From Propionibacteriales bacterium (GTDB lineage Bacteria > Actinomycetota > Actinomycetes > Propionibacteriales > Propionibacteriaceae), in the NCBI GenBank assembly GCA_017882655.1, contig JADGPB010000005.1, positions 1 through 18,680 on the forward strand: 18,680 nt of DNA, given 5' to 3'. Both the position numbers and the translations under genes were made by a program. This document shows positions 6,675 through 13,681 of this stretch, piece by piece; positions within the stretch are counted from its first letter, which is position 1, and the number at the start of each line of letters is the position of its first letter. Below the pieces are notes generated by a model. That model worked only from the letters and a program-made list of their open reading frames with translations. It made no database searches and was not told the origin of the DNA.

Positions 6675-8060
6675 TCAACGCGCTGCGGGCGCTTCATGTT
6701 CCGGGGCTGGCGCCTTGACCCTGAGCATGATGATGAACCCTGCCACCAGGATGAGGGCGATGCCCAAAATCCCCCAGTACTGGGCGTTCGCGTTGTGGTT
6801 GAGCCCAGCGCCGATCGTAACCGCGACACCGAAGAAGAGAGGCGACAGGAACGAGATGGCTCGGCCCGTGGTCGCGTACAGCCCGAAGACCTCTCCGGAC
6901 TTCCCCTCGGGAATCAGGCGAGCGAGGTAGCTGCGGGACGCCGACTGGGCCGGTCCGACGAAGATCGTGAGGCCGAGGCCGACGATCCAGAACACGGTCT
7001 TGCCGCCGTCATGGAGGAGGAAGACCAGCATCGAGAGGACGGACAGGCTCGCCAGGGAGATGAGGATCACGCGCCGAGGGCCGATGCGGTCGTCGAGGAA
7101 GCCGAACAGCATCGTCGACACTCCGGCGGTGATGTTGGCCGCAGCGCCGAAGATGATGACGTCGCCGGCGCTGAAGCCGAACGTGCCGGCGGCGATGATG
7201 GCCCCGAACGAGAACACACCGGCCAGGCCGTCGCGGAAGACGGCCGAGGCGATGAGGAATGTGATCAGGGGACGGTCGGTACGCCAGAGCCTGACCAACG
7301 TGTGCCACAGCTGAACGTAGGCGCCGAGGATCCCGGGATGGGCGCCATCGTTGACCGCTGGCGGCTGGTTCTTCAGCATGACGAGGGGCGGGATCGTGAA
7401 GATCACCGTCCAGACCGCGCACACCAGCATGGAGACCCGGATGTCGAGCCCGTCACGGCCCGTGACGCCGAACAGACCGACATCAGGATGGATGAACGCG
7501 AAGTAGATGAGCAGCAGCGAGATGATGCCGCCCACGTACCCCATGCCCCACCCGAAGCCGGAGACGCGACCCACGCTGCGGGTCGAAGCGACCTGGTCGA
7601 TGGTCGCGTTGTACGTGACACCCGCGATCTCGTTCACCAGCGATCCGATGCCGAACAGCACGAGCCCCATGACGAGGTAGGCGGGCTCGGGCTTCACGAA
7701 GTACAGGGCGGCCGAGAGCACGACCATCAACGCCGTGAGCACGCGGAGGAACGTGACGGTACGTCCGCTGCGATCGGACGACTGGCCGAGAACGGGGGCC
7801 AGCACGGCGATGAGAAGGCCGCTGATCGTCGTGGCGGTCGCCAGCGCGCGCGTCGTGTAGTTGACGTCGCCGAAGGGGGCGCTGGTCAGGTACACCGCGA
7901 AGACGAACGTGATGATGATCGTGTTGTACGGCTGCGTCCCCCAGTCGTACATCGCCCAGGTCACGACCCGGCGCCACTTCAGCGGGGTGTCGGTGAGGGC
8001 GGTCCGGAACCCCAGAGGCTCGTATGCCGGCGGCTCGTCGGTCGTGCCGATGTCGCTCAT
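6675..8060 (-). CDS. MFS transporter, Atg22/UMF1-like
   Basis: A 461-residue, probably 12-helix major facilitator of the vacuole-effluxer Atg22-like (UMF1) group. The family start block WAMYDWGTQPYNTIIITFVF is at about residues 33-52. Other visible features are APVLGQSSDRSGRT between helices 2 and 3, VGRVSGFGWGMGYVGGI, an internal repeat of the short loop as LDDRIGPRRV, and IPEGKSGEVFGLYATTGR. The substrate is unknown; amino-acid export is known only for the yeast relative. The ATG at 8060 has a GGGAGG ribosome site about 5 nt upstream, and its ATGA overlaps the stop of the preceding phosphodiesterase gene. The two are co-translated, which hints at transport of a glycerophosphodiester product or related compound (inference). 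Confidence 0.87.
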   Translation of the reverse strand: MSDIGTTDEPPAYEPLGFRTALTDTPLKWRRVVTWAMYDWGTQPYNTIIITFVFAVYLTSAPFGDVNYTTRALATATTISGLLIAVLAPVLGQSSDRSGRTVTFLRVLTALMVVLSAALYFVKPEPAYLVMGLVLFGIGSLVNEIAGVTYNATIDQVASTRSVGRVSGFGWGMGYVGGIISLLLIYFAFIHPDVGLFGVTGRDGLDIRVSMLVCAVWTVIFTIPPLVMLKNQPPAVNDGAHPGILGAYVQLWHTLVRLWRTDRPLITFLIASAVFRDGLAGVFSFGAIIAAGTFGFSAGDVIIFGAAANITAGVSTMLFGFLDDRIGPRRVILISLASLSVLSMLVFLLHDGGKTVFWIVGLGLTIFVGPAQSASRSYLARLIPEGKSGEVFGLYATTGRAISFLSPLFFGVAVTIGAGLNHNANAQYWGILGIALILVAGFIIMLRVKAPAPEHEAPAAR

Positions 8061-8851
8061 CGTTCCTCCCAGATGCCGCGTTCGGTGAAGACCTGCTTGA
8101 GCAGATCGGTGCGATCGCTCACGATTCCGTCGACGCCCATGTCGAGGAGCCGGTGCATCTCCGCCGGATCGTCGATGGTCCAGATGTGGACGACCTTGCC
8201 GGCCAGGTGGGCATGCCGGAGAAGCCGCGGGGTGAGAACGGGGATCTGCCGAGAACCGATGGCCTGTGCCACAGGGATCTGCAGCGCCGTACCGGGGGAG
8301 TTCAGCAGCCGGGGCAGGAGCGGTACGTAGCCGTTCCAGACGACGCCGATCGGGGAGACCGAGGTGGGTACACGCCGGCCCATGAGTCGGCGGAACTGGC
8401 GCAGCCTCTCGATCGAGAAGGACCCCACGCACACTCGGTCGTGCGCACGGTGGCGGTCGATGGCCCTCACCAGGGGAGTGACCCCACCGGCGTTCTTGAT
8501 GTCGATGTTGAACCGGGTGTCCGGGAACGTCTCGAGGACCTCGTCCAGCGTCGGGATCGTCTCGGACTGCCCGATCCGCATCTTGGTGATCTCCGCCAGG
8601 GTTCTGTCGGCGAGCGAGCCTCGACCGCCGGTGACTCGCCTGAGATCGTCGTCGTGGAACACCACGAGCTCGCCGTCGAGGGTCGCGTGGACGTCGATCT
8701 CGATGTAGCGGAAACCGAGCGAGACGGCGTGGCGGAACGCCGCGATCGTGTTCTCCTTGCCGACCAGGTCAGGATGGCCCGCGCCTCCGCGATGTGCGAA
8801 CGCCGCCCATCGTGGGGCGAACATCGGGAAGTCGGACGCGCGCACGGTCAT
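8057..8851 (-). CDS. Glycerophosphodiester phosphodiesterase
   Basis: Hydrolyses glycerophosphodiesters to glycerol-3-phosphate and an alcohol. It has 264 residues as a single GDPD TIM barrel with the metal and catalytic residues in place: H20-R21 (FAHRGG), E33 (KENT), E51 and D53 (EIDVH), H66 (VFHDDDL), and later DIKN and VHIWTID. No signal peptide is visible, so it is probably cytoplasmic. Its stop overlaps the MFS start by ATGA. The ATG at 8851 lacks a strong ribosome site; the ATG 27 nt downstream (MFAPRW) is a less likely alternative. It lies 68 nt downstream of the dienelactone-hydrolase-like gene and may share its transcript. Confidence 0.9.
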   Translation of the reverse strand: MTVRASDFPMFAPRWAAFAHRGGAGHPDLVGKENTIAAFRHAVSLGFRYIEIDVHATLDGELVVFHDDDLRRVTGGRGSLADRTLAEITKMRIGQSETIPTLDEVLETFPDTRFNIDIKNAGGVTPLVRAIDRHRAHDRVCVGSFSIERLRQFRRLMGRRVPTSVSPIGVVWNGYVPLLPRLLNSPGTALQIPVAQAIGSRQIPVLTPRLLRHAHLAGKVVHIWTIDDPAEMHRLLDMGVDGIVSDRTDLLKQVFTERGIWEER

Positions 8852-8919
8852 GAGTATGGCCTGAGAAAGGGGTGTCGACGCAAGGATTGCCGTTCGCCGG
8901 TCTCAGCGTCCCGCGGAAG

Positions 8920-9633
8920 TCACTCGTTCGGCGCTCGTCCTAGGAGGTGCGAGGCAAAGAAGCCCAGCGTCACAGGCCAGGCCGCGGCGCTCGCCGTCGG
9001 GTGGTGGAAGGGGACCTGGTTGTTGTCGAACGCGTGGCCCGCGCCCTCGTACACCTCCCACTGGACCGTCCCCGGCGAAGTGGCGAGAGCCTCCCGCGCT
9101 TCACCCTGGGCAGGCCCTTCGATGAAGGAGTCCCTGGTCCCCCAATGGTGCAGCTGGGGTGCGGTGACCTGAGGAGCGAGATCGAGCAGGCGCGGTAGGG
9201 CGGAGCCGTAGTACGAGACCAGGGCGTCCACGTCGGTGAGCGCCGCCACGTTGAACGCGAGGCCGCCACCGAAGCAGAACCCGAGCAGCCCGACCTTCTC
9301 GGTGCCCGACTCGGCGCGCAGGGTCGCGACCGCGGCGACGACGTCTCGCGCAGCGGTCTCCCAGTCGAGCCCGCGGGATGCGGTCATGCCCTGCGTCAGG
9401 TAGTCGGGCGACGAGGGGTCGAGGACGGGCTTCTCCGGCAACCGGTCGTACAGGATCGGCGCGTACACCACGTAGCCCTCGTCGGCGAGGTTCTGGCAGC
9501 GCCCGACGATGTAGTCGGAGACCCCGAAGATCTCCTGGACCACCACGACGCCGGCCCCGTTGGGGGAGCTCGGGGCGAAGCGAAGTGCGGGCAGATCTCC
9601 GTCAGGGGCTTGAATTTGGACGGTCTCAGGCAT
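8920..9633 (-). CDS. Dienelactone hydrolase family protein
   Basis: A cytoplasmic alpha/beta hydrolase of the dienelactone hydrolase family, 237 residues from the ATG at 9633. The family's Cys-His-Asp triad is present with normal spacing: C120 in GFCFGGG, D168 in GTRDSF and H200 in GAGHAF. The activating Glu34 in VVQEIFG is also present. The real substrate is unknown, since most actinobacterial members are not in chloroaromatic pathways and nothing nearby suggests one. The frame opens further upstream at 9717, but the added residues do not look like the family. The ATG at 9633 gives the canonical start PETVQIQAPDG. No ribosome site is evident, and a 14-bp palindrome lies 8 bp upstream. Confidence 0.87.
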   Translation of the reverse strand: MPETVQIQAPDGDLPALRFAPSSPNGAGVVVVQEIFGVSDYIVGRCQNLADEGYVVYAPILYDRLPEKPVLDPSSPDYLTQGMTASRGLDWETAARDVVAAVATLRAESGTEKVGLLGFCFGGGLAFNVAALTDVDALVSYYGSALPRLLDLAPQVTAPQLHHWGTRDSFIEGPAQGEAREALATSPGTVQWEVYEGAGHAFDNNQVPFHHPTASAAAWPVTLGFFASHLLGRAPNE

Positions 9634-9641
9634 GGGGGACA

Positions 9642-9655
9642 GTCTGGCGCCAGAC
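9642..9655. promoter_or_regulatory. 14-bp perfect palindrome between hydrolase and pdxY
   Basis: GTCTGGCGCCAGAC is a perfect 14-bp dyad that starts 8 bp upstream of the hydrolase ATG, inside the 101-bp divergent gap. Its position suits an operator for the minus-strand gene and possibly for pdxY. The cognate regulator is unknown. Confidence 0.4.
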
Positions 9656-9734
9656 GGGACCCAGCACCAGGGGACATCTGGCATGGGACGGAGCCCCCGC
9701 TGCGGGCAGATGCCCATGGTGTTGAATACGGCCG

Positions 9735-10589
9735 GTGACCACCATCCTCTCCATCCAGTCCTCCGTCGCGTACGGCCACGTCGGAAACTCCGCGGCAGCG
9801 TTCCTCCTGATGCGGATGGGCGTCGAGGTGTACCCGGTCCTCACCGTGCACTACTCGAACTCGACTGCGTACGGGACGTGGCGCGGGCCTGTGCTGTCGG
9901 TGGACGACATCCGTGACGTGATCTTGGGGATAGACGAGCGCGGTGCTCTCACCGAGGTCGACGCGGTGCTCACCGGCTACCAGGGCAGTGCCGCCATCGG
10001 CGAGGCGGTGCTCGACACGGTGGCCCTGGTGAGGGAACGCAACCCGAAAGCCATCTACTGCTGCGATCCTGTGATGGGAGACGTGGGCCGCGGGTTCTTC
10101 GTCGCGGCCGGCATCCCGGAGATGTACCGGGACCGCATCGTCGGTCAGGCCGACATCATCACCCCCAACCAGTTCGAGCTGGAGTTCCTGACGGGCAAGC
10201 CGGCGAGCACCCTCGACGAGCTGCTCGAGGCCACTGACGCCCTGCGTGCGAAAGGGCCCGGCACCGTGCTCGTCACGAGCGCTGTCACCACGGACCTCGA
10301 CCCGGACAAGGTGAGCATGCTCGCGGTCTCTGCGGGCGGTGCCTGGCTGGTCTCGACGCCTCAGCTGCCTCCCACGTTCAGCGGGTCCGGAGACATCACG
10401 TCCGCCGCGTTCCTCGCGACCTTCCTCGAGCTCGGCTCGGTGCCGGAGGCACTGGCGAAGACTGCTGCAATCGTCTATGCGGTCCTCGAGATCACCGCGG
10501 AGTCAGGTCACCGCGAGCTGCGTCTGGTCAAGGCTCAGGACGCGATCGTCCACCCGACGCACAGCTTCGCGGTACGTCAGATCCGCTGA
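9735..10589 (+). CDS. pdxY: Pyridoxal kinase
   Basis: Phosphorylates pyridoxal to pyridoxal 5'-phosphate using ATP (B6 salvage) in the cytoplasm. It has 284 residues with a ribokinase-like fold: the N-terminal block LSIQSSVAYGHVGNSAAAFLL, the mid-domain CDPVMGD and ITPNQFELEFLTG, and the anion-hole/catalytic motif FSGSGDITSA with catalytic Asp220. The start is GTG 9735 with no ribosome site, and a poor TTGAAT box lies 7 nt upstream, so a leaderless message is possible. It converges on the XRE-MurA gene with one base between the stops. The CDPVMGD and SVAYGHVGN blocks favour PdxY over the related hydroxymethylpyrimidine kinases. Confidence 0.9.
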   Translation: MTTILSIQSSVAYGHVGNSAAAFLLMRMGVEVYPVLTVHYSNSTAYGTWRGPVLSVDDIRDVILGIDERGALTEVDAVLTGYQGSAAIGEAVLDTVALVRERNPKAIYCCDPVMGDVGRGFFVAAGIPEMYRDRIVGQADIITPNQFELEFLTGKPASTLDELLEATDALRAKGPGTVLVTSAVTTDLDPDKVSMLAVSAGGAWLVSTPQLPPTFSGSGDITSAAFLATFLELGSVPEALAKTAAIVYAVLEITAESGHRELRLVKAQDAIVHPTHSFAVRQIR

Positions 10590-10590
10590 G

Positions 10591-12111
10591 CTACTCCCGG
10601 AACGTCTCGATGTCGGCGCCGAGCTGCGCGAGGCGCTCCGGCAGGTCCTCGTACCCACGCTGGATCACGTAGATGTCGCGGATCACGGACTCCCCGCGAG
10701 CGGCGAGTGCCGCGAGCAACAGGCACACGGCCGGCCTCAAGGCCGGAGGCGAGACGACCTCCTGGCCGCGCCAGCGGGTCGGTCCCGTGACGAGCAGCCG
10801 GTGAGGGTCGAGAAGCTGGACGTCCGCGCCGAGCTTCGTCAGCTCGAGGAGGTGGATCGCGCGGGTCTCGTACACCCAGTCGTGGATCATCGTCGTACCC
10901 TCGGCCTCCGCGGCGATGACCGCGAAGAAGGGCAGGTTGTCGATGTTGAGCCCCGGGAACGGCATGGGGTGGATCTTGTCGGCGTGAGCGTGCAGGACCG
11001 ACGGCTTCACCGTGAGGTCCACCAGCCTGGTGAAGCCGTTGCGGGACAGGTACTCCTCGCTCGTCTCGTACTTCAGCCCCATCTCCGCCAGGACGGCGAG
11101 CTCGATCTCGAGGAACTCGATCGGCACGCGGGTCACGGTGATCTCTGACTTGGTGACCACCGCCGCGGTGACGAGGCTCATGGCCTCGATCGGATCCTCG
11201 GAGATGTCGTACGAGACGTCGCGGTCGATGTACGACAGGCCGTGGATACGCAGCGTTGTCGTGCCGATGCCGTCGATCTGGACGCCGAGGGTCACGAGGT
11301 AGGCGCACAGGTCCTGGACCATGTAGTTCGGGCTGGCGTTCCGGATGATCGTGAGGTCCTGTGTCATGGCGGCAGCCAGGAGAGCGTTCTCGGTGACCGT
11401 GTCGCCGCGTTCGGTGAGAACGATCTGGCGGCGCTTGGCCGGCATCGGTGAGCTCTGGCACTGGTAGTAGCCCTCGGTGGCCGTGACTGACAGGCCGAAC
11501 GGGTGGAGTGCCTGAAGGTGGGGTTCGACCGTACGGGTGCCGAGGTTGCAGCCTCCCGCGTACGGAAGCTGGAAGTGACCGATCTCGTGCAGGAGCGGAC
11601 CGAGGAACAAGATCACGCTGCGCGTCTTGCGAGCTGCCTCGGCATCCATCGCGTCCAGGTTGAGCCGTGCGGGCCGGCGGATGCGCAGCGCGGAGCGGCT
11701 GTCGACCCAGGTGCACTCGACGCCGATGCTCTCGAGGACCTCGACCAGCCGGTTGACCTCTTCGATCCGCGCGATACCGCGCAGCGTCGTGGTCCCGCGG
11801 TTCAGCAGGGATGCGCAGAGAAGGGCGACGGCCGCGTTCTTCGAGGAGCGGACCTCGATCGAGCCGCTCAGACGCCTGCCGCCCTGGATCCGTACGTGGA
11901 CCGCGCCCTTGCCGGCGGCGATGATCTCGCTGTCCAGCGCGGACGCGATGCGGTTGATCATCTCCAGCGACAGGTTCTGGTTCCCCGATTCGATGCGGTG
12001 AACGGCTGACTGGCTCGTACTCAGCAGTTCGGCAAGCTGGGTCTGCGTGAGACCGCGCTGTTTCCGAGCGTCTCGGATCAGCATTCCAACCTTCAGGGGT
12101 GACGTATCCAC
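10591..12111 (-). CDS. XRE-type HTH fused to MurA-like enolpyruvyl transferase
   Basis: From the GTG at 12111 this is 506 residues. Residues 6-69 form an XRE/HTH_3 domain (LIRDARKQRGLTQTQLAELL, then STSQSAVHRIESG). From about residue 71 an EPSP-synthase/MurA fold follows. By my hand alignment to E. coli MurA, K22 is K91 (SSKNAA), R91 is R164, C115 is C188 (GGCNLGTR), R120 is R193, D305 is D391 and R397 is R459, so the core catalytic set is kept. The loop corresponding to E. coli Ser162-Val163-Gly164, which touches UDP-GlcNAc, reads Glu-Arg-Gly (234-236), and R232 becomes Pro307. It may act on a related sugar nucleotide, or sense UDP-GlcNAc and regulate transcription. The longer frame to 12246 is rejected because it would include the promoter and overlap lpd. 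Confidence 0.85.
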   Translation of the reverse strand: MDTSPLKVGMLIRDARKQRGLTQTQLAELLSTSQSAVHRIESGNQNLSLEMINRIASALDSEIIAAGKGAVHVRIQGGRRLSGSIEVRSSKNAAVALLCASLLNRGTTTLRGIARIEEVNRLVEVLESIGVECTWVDSRSALRIRRPARLNLDAMDAEAARKTRSVILFLGPLLHEIGHFQLPYAGGCNLGTRTVEPHLQALHPFGLSVTATEGYYQCQSSPMPAKRRQIVLTERGDTVTENALLAAAMTQDLTIIRNASPNYMVQDLCAYLVTLGVQIDGIGTTTLRIHGLSYIDRDVSYDISEDPIEAMSLVTAAVVTKSEITVTRVPIEFLEIELAVLAEMGLKYETSEEYLSRNGFTRLVDLTVKPSVLHAHADKIHPMPFPGLNIDNLPFFAVIAAEAEGTTMIHDWVYETRAIHLLELTKLGADVQLLDPHRLLVTGPTRWRGQEVVSPPALRPAVCLLLAALAARGESVIRDIYVIQRGYEDLPERLAQLGADIETFRE

Positions 12112-12117
12112 CGGTTG

Positions 12118-12123
12118 AGCATA
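12118..12123 (-). promoter_or_regulatory. Predicted -10 box (TATGCT) for leaderless XRE-MurA mRNA
   Basis: On the minus strand TATGCT is followed by CAACCG and then GTG 12111, the same 6-nt spacing as at the exonuclease gene. No ribosome site precedes the GTG. The box overlaps the first three bases of the 18-bp palindrome, so a protein bound there should block this promoter. No good -35 box was seen. Confidence 0.5.
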
Positions 12124-12143
12124 TCTCACATGAGATATATCTC
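12121..12143. promoter_or_regulatory. Three-half-site palindromic operator candidate
   Basis: ATATCTCACATGAGATAT (12121-12138) is a perfect inverted repeat with 8-bp arms and a 2-bp centre. GAGATATATCTC (12132-12143) is a second perfect 12-bp palindrome sharing its right arm. Together they give three ATATCTC-type half-sites in alternating orientation. This AT-rich patch stands out from its GC-rich surroundings. It covers the predicted -10 region of the XRE-MurA gene and lies about 90 bp upstream of the lpd start. XRE autoregulation is the simplest reading (inference). Confidence 0.6.
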
Positions 12144-12221
12144 CGCCTCCGGGGCGACCGTACCCACGACCCAGCCGAAGTGCGGGGGTGCCTTCGGGGG
12201 AGTAGGGCCGGTGGGAATCGC

Positions 12222-12227
12222 TAAGGT
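12222..12227 (+). promoter_or_regulatory. Predicted -10 box (TAAGGT) or ribosome site for lpd
   Basis: TAAGGT ends 7 nt before the lpd ATG at 12235, which fits a leaderless promoter. The AAGG within it could instead be a Shine-Dalgarno with 8-nt spacing. The sequence alone does not decide between them. Confidence 0.4.
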
Positions 12228-12234
12228 TACGGCC

Positions 12235-13632
12235 ATGAGCGTTCACTATGACGTTGTCGTTCTCGGCGCTGGCCCCGGAGGGTACGTAGCCGCGATTCGC
12301 GCAGCCCAGCTAGGTCTGAAAGCCGCCGTCGTGGAGAAGCAGTGGTGGGGCGGTGTCTGCCTCAACGTGGGCTGCATCCCCACCAAGTCGCTGCTCCGCA
12401 ACGCCGAGGTCGCGCACCTGTTCACCCACGAGAAGGACACGTTCGGCATCACCGGCGATGTGACGTTCGACTACGGCAAGGCGTTCAGCCGGAGCCGCGC
12501 CGTGTCGCAGCGGATGATCAACGGCGTGCACTTCCTGATGAAGAAGAACCGCATCACCGAGGTCAACGGGTGGGGCACGTTCGTCGACGCCCACACACTG
12601 TCCGTGACCACTGACGACGGCACCGAGACGCTCACGTTCGACAGCTGCATCATCGCCGCCGGCTCGACGACGAAGATGCTGCCCGGTGTCACGAAGAGCG
12701 AGCGCGTCGTCACGTACGAGGAGCTGATCCTCTCCGATCAGCTGCCGTCGTCCATCGTGATCTGCGGCGCCGGTGCGATCGGCACCGAGTTCGCGTACGT
12801 CCTGCGCAACTACGGCGTCGACGTCACGATCGTCGAGTACCTCGACCGCATGGTGCCCCTGGAGGATGCGGAGATCTCCGCAGAGATCGCCAAGGCGTAC
12901 AAGAAGCTCGGCGTGAAGCTCATGCTCGGTCACGGCGTGAAGACGATCACGGAGTCCGACGGGGGAGTGTCCGTCACGGTGGTCCCTGCGGCCGGCGGCG
13001 ACGAGATCGTCCTCGAGGCGGAGAAGGTGCTGCTCTCGATCGGGTTCGCGCCGAGGACCGCCGGCTACGGCTTGGAGAACACGGGAGTCGAGCTCACTGA
13101 CCGTGGCGCGATCGCGATCGATGACTACATGCGGACTAACGTTCCCGGGCTGTACGCGATCGGTGACGTCACCGCGAAGCTCATGCTGGCGCATCTGGCC
13201 GAGGCCCAGGGAGTGGTTGCTGCCGAGACCATCGCGGGTGCCGAGACCATGCCGATCAACTACGACATGGTTCCGCGCGCGACGTACTGCCAGCCGCAGA
13301 TCGGCTCGTTCGGCTACACCGAGGCGCAGGCCCGTGAGAAGGGCTTCGACGTCAAGGTGTCGAAGTTCCCGTTCACGGCGAACGGCAAAGCCTGGGGACT
13401 GGGCGAGGCCGTCGGCTTCGTCAAGGTGGTCGCCGATGCTACGCACAACGAGATCCTGGGCGCGCACATGGTTGGTCCCGACGTCACGGAGCTGCTGCCG
13501 GTGTTCACGCTGGCGCAGATGTGGGACCTCACGGCCGACGAGATGGGCCGCAACATCCATGCCCACCCGACGTTGTCCGAGGCGATCAAGGAGGCCGTCG
13601 AGGGAATCGCCGGCCACATGATCAACCTCTGA
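12235..13632 (+). CDS. lpd: Dihydrolipoamide dehydrogenase (E3)
   Basis: An FAD-dependent flavoprotein that reoxidises dihydrolipoamide with NAD+ for the pyruvate and 2-oxoglutarate dehydrogenase complexes and glycine cleavage. It has 465 residues: FAD-binding GAGPGGYVAA (11-20), redox-active C42 and C47 in GGVCLNVGCIPTK, NAD-binding GAGAIGTEFAYVL, second FAD motif YAIGDVTAKLMLAH, and a C-terminal dimer domain with the catalytic His444-Pro445 and Glu449 (HPTLSE). The redox Cys spacing and the HPT..E motif separate it from mercuric and glutathione reductases. No E1, E2 or lipoate genes are nearby. It is divergent from XRE-MurA across a 123-bp gap that holds the palindromic cluster. Confidence 0.95.
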   Translation: MSVHYDVVVLGAGPGGYVAAIRAAQLGLKAAVVEKQWWGGVCLNVGCIPTKSLLRNAEVAHLFTHEKDTFGITGDVTFDYGKAFSRSRAVSQRMINGVHFLMKKNRITEVNGWGTFVDAHTLSVTTDDGTETLTFDSCIIAAGSTTKMLPGVTKSERVVTYEELILSDQLPSSIVICGAGAIGTEFAYVLRNYGVDVTIVEYLDRMVPLEDAEISAEIAKAYKKLGVKLMLGHGVKTITESDGGVSVTVVPAAGGDEIVLEAEKVLLSIGFAPRTAGYGLENTGVELTDRGAIAIDDYMRTNVPGLYAIGDVTAKLMLAHLAEAQGVVAAETIAGAETMPINYDMVPRATYCQPQIGSFGYTEAQAREKGFDVKVSKFPFTANGKAWGLGEAVGFVKVVADATHNEILGAHMVGPDVTELLPVFTLAQMWDLTADEMGRNIHAHPTLSEAIKEAVEGIAGHMINL

Positions 13633-13643
13633 GAGCGGAGGTT
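13624..13643. terminator. Small hairpin at the lpd stop
   Basis: Arms AACCTC (13624-13629) and GAGGTT (13638-13643) flank an 8-nt loop that contains the lpd stop codon. It lies in the short convergent gap before nagB. The six-base stem has no T-tract, so it is a weak terminator candidate. Confidence 0.25.
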
Positions 13644-13672
13644 CTGCCTGTGCGGTCGAAGTTTTGCCTGTG
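13641..13672. repeat. Two-copy short direct repeat in the lpd/nagB gap
   Basis: GTTCTGCCTGTG (13641-13652) recurs as GTTTTGCCTGTG (13661-13672) with one mismatch and a 20-bp period. The repeat fills most of the 49-bp gap between the convergent genes. Its function is unknown; it may be a remnant of a dispersed short repeat. Confidence 0.5.
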
Positions 13673-13681
13673 ACGTGGAGG

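Noticed and set aside
6546..8330. Plus-strand frame of 594 codons opposite the MFS and rbpA genes
   Set aside because: Highly charged Glu/Asp/Arg-rich product with no motifs. The opposite strand encodes recognisable proteins with ribosome sites.
12112..12246. N-terminal extension of XRE-MurA from 12246
   Set aside because: It would overlap the lpd start and run through the predicted promoter and palindromes. The extra 45 residues are Gly/Arg/Pro-rich and unlike the HTH family.
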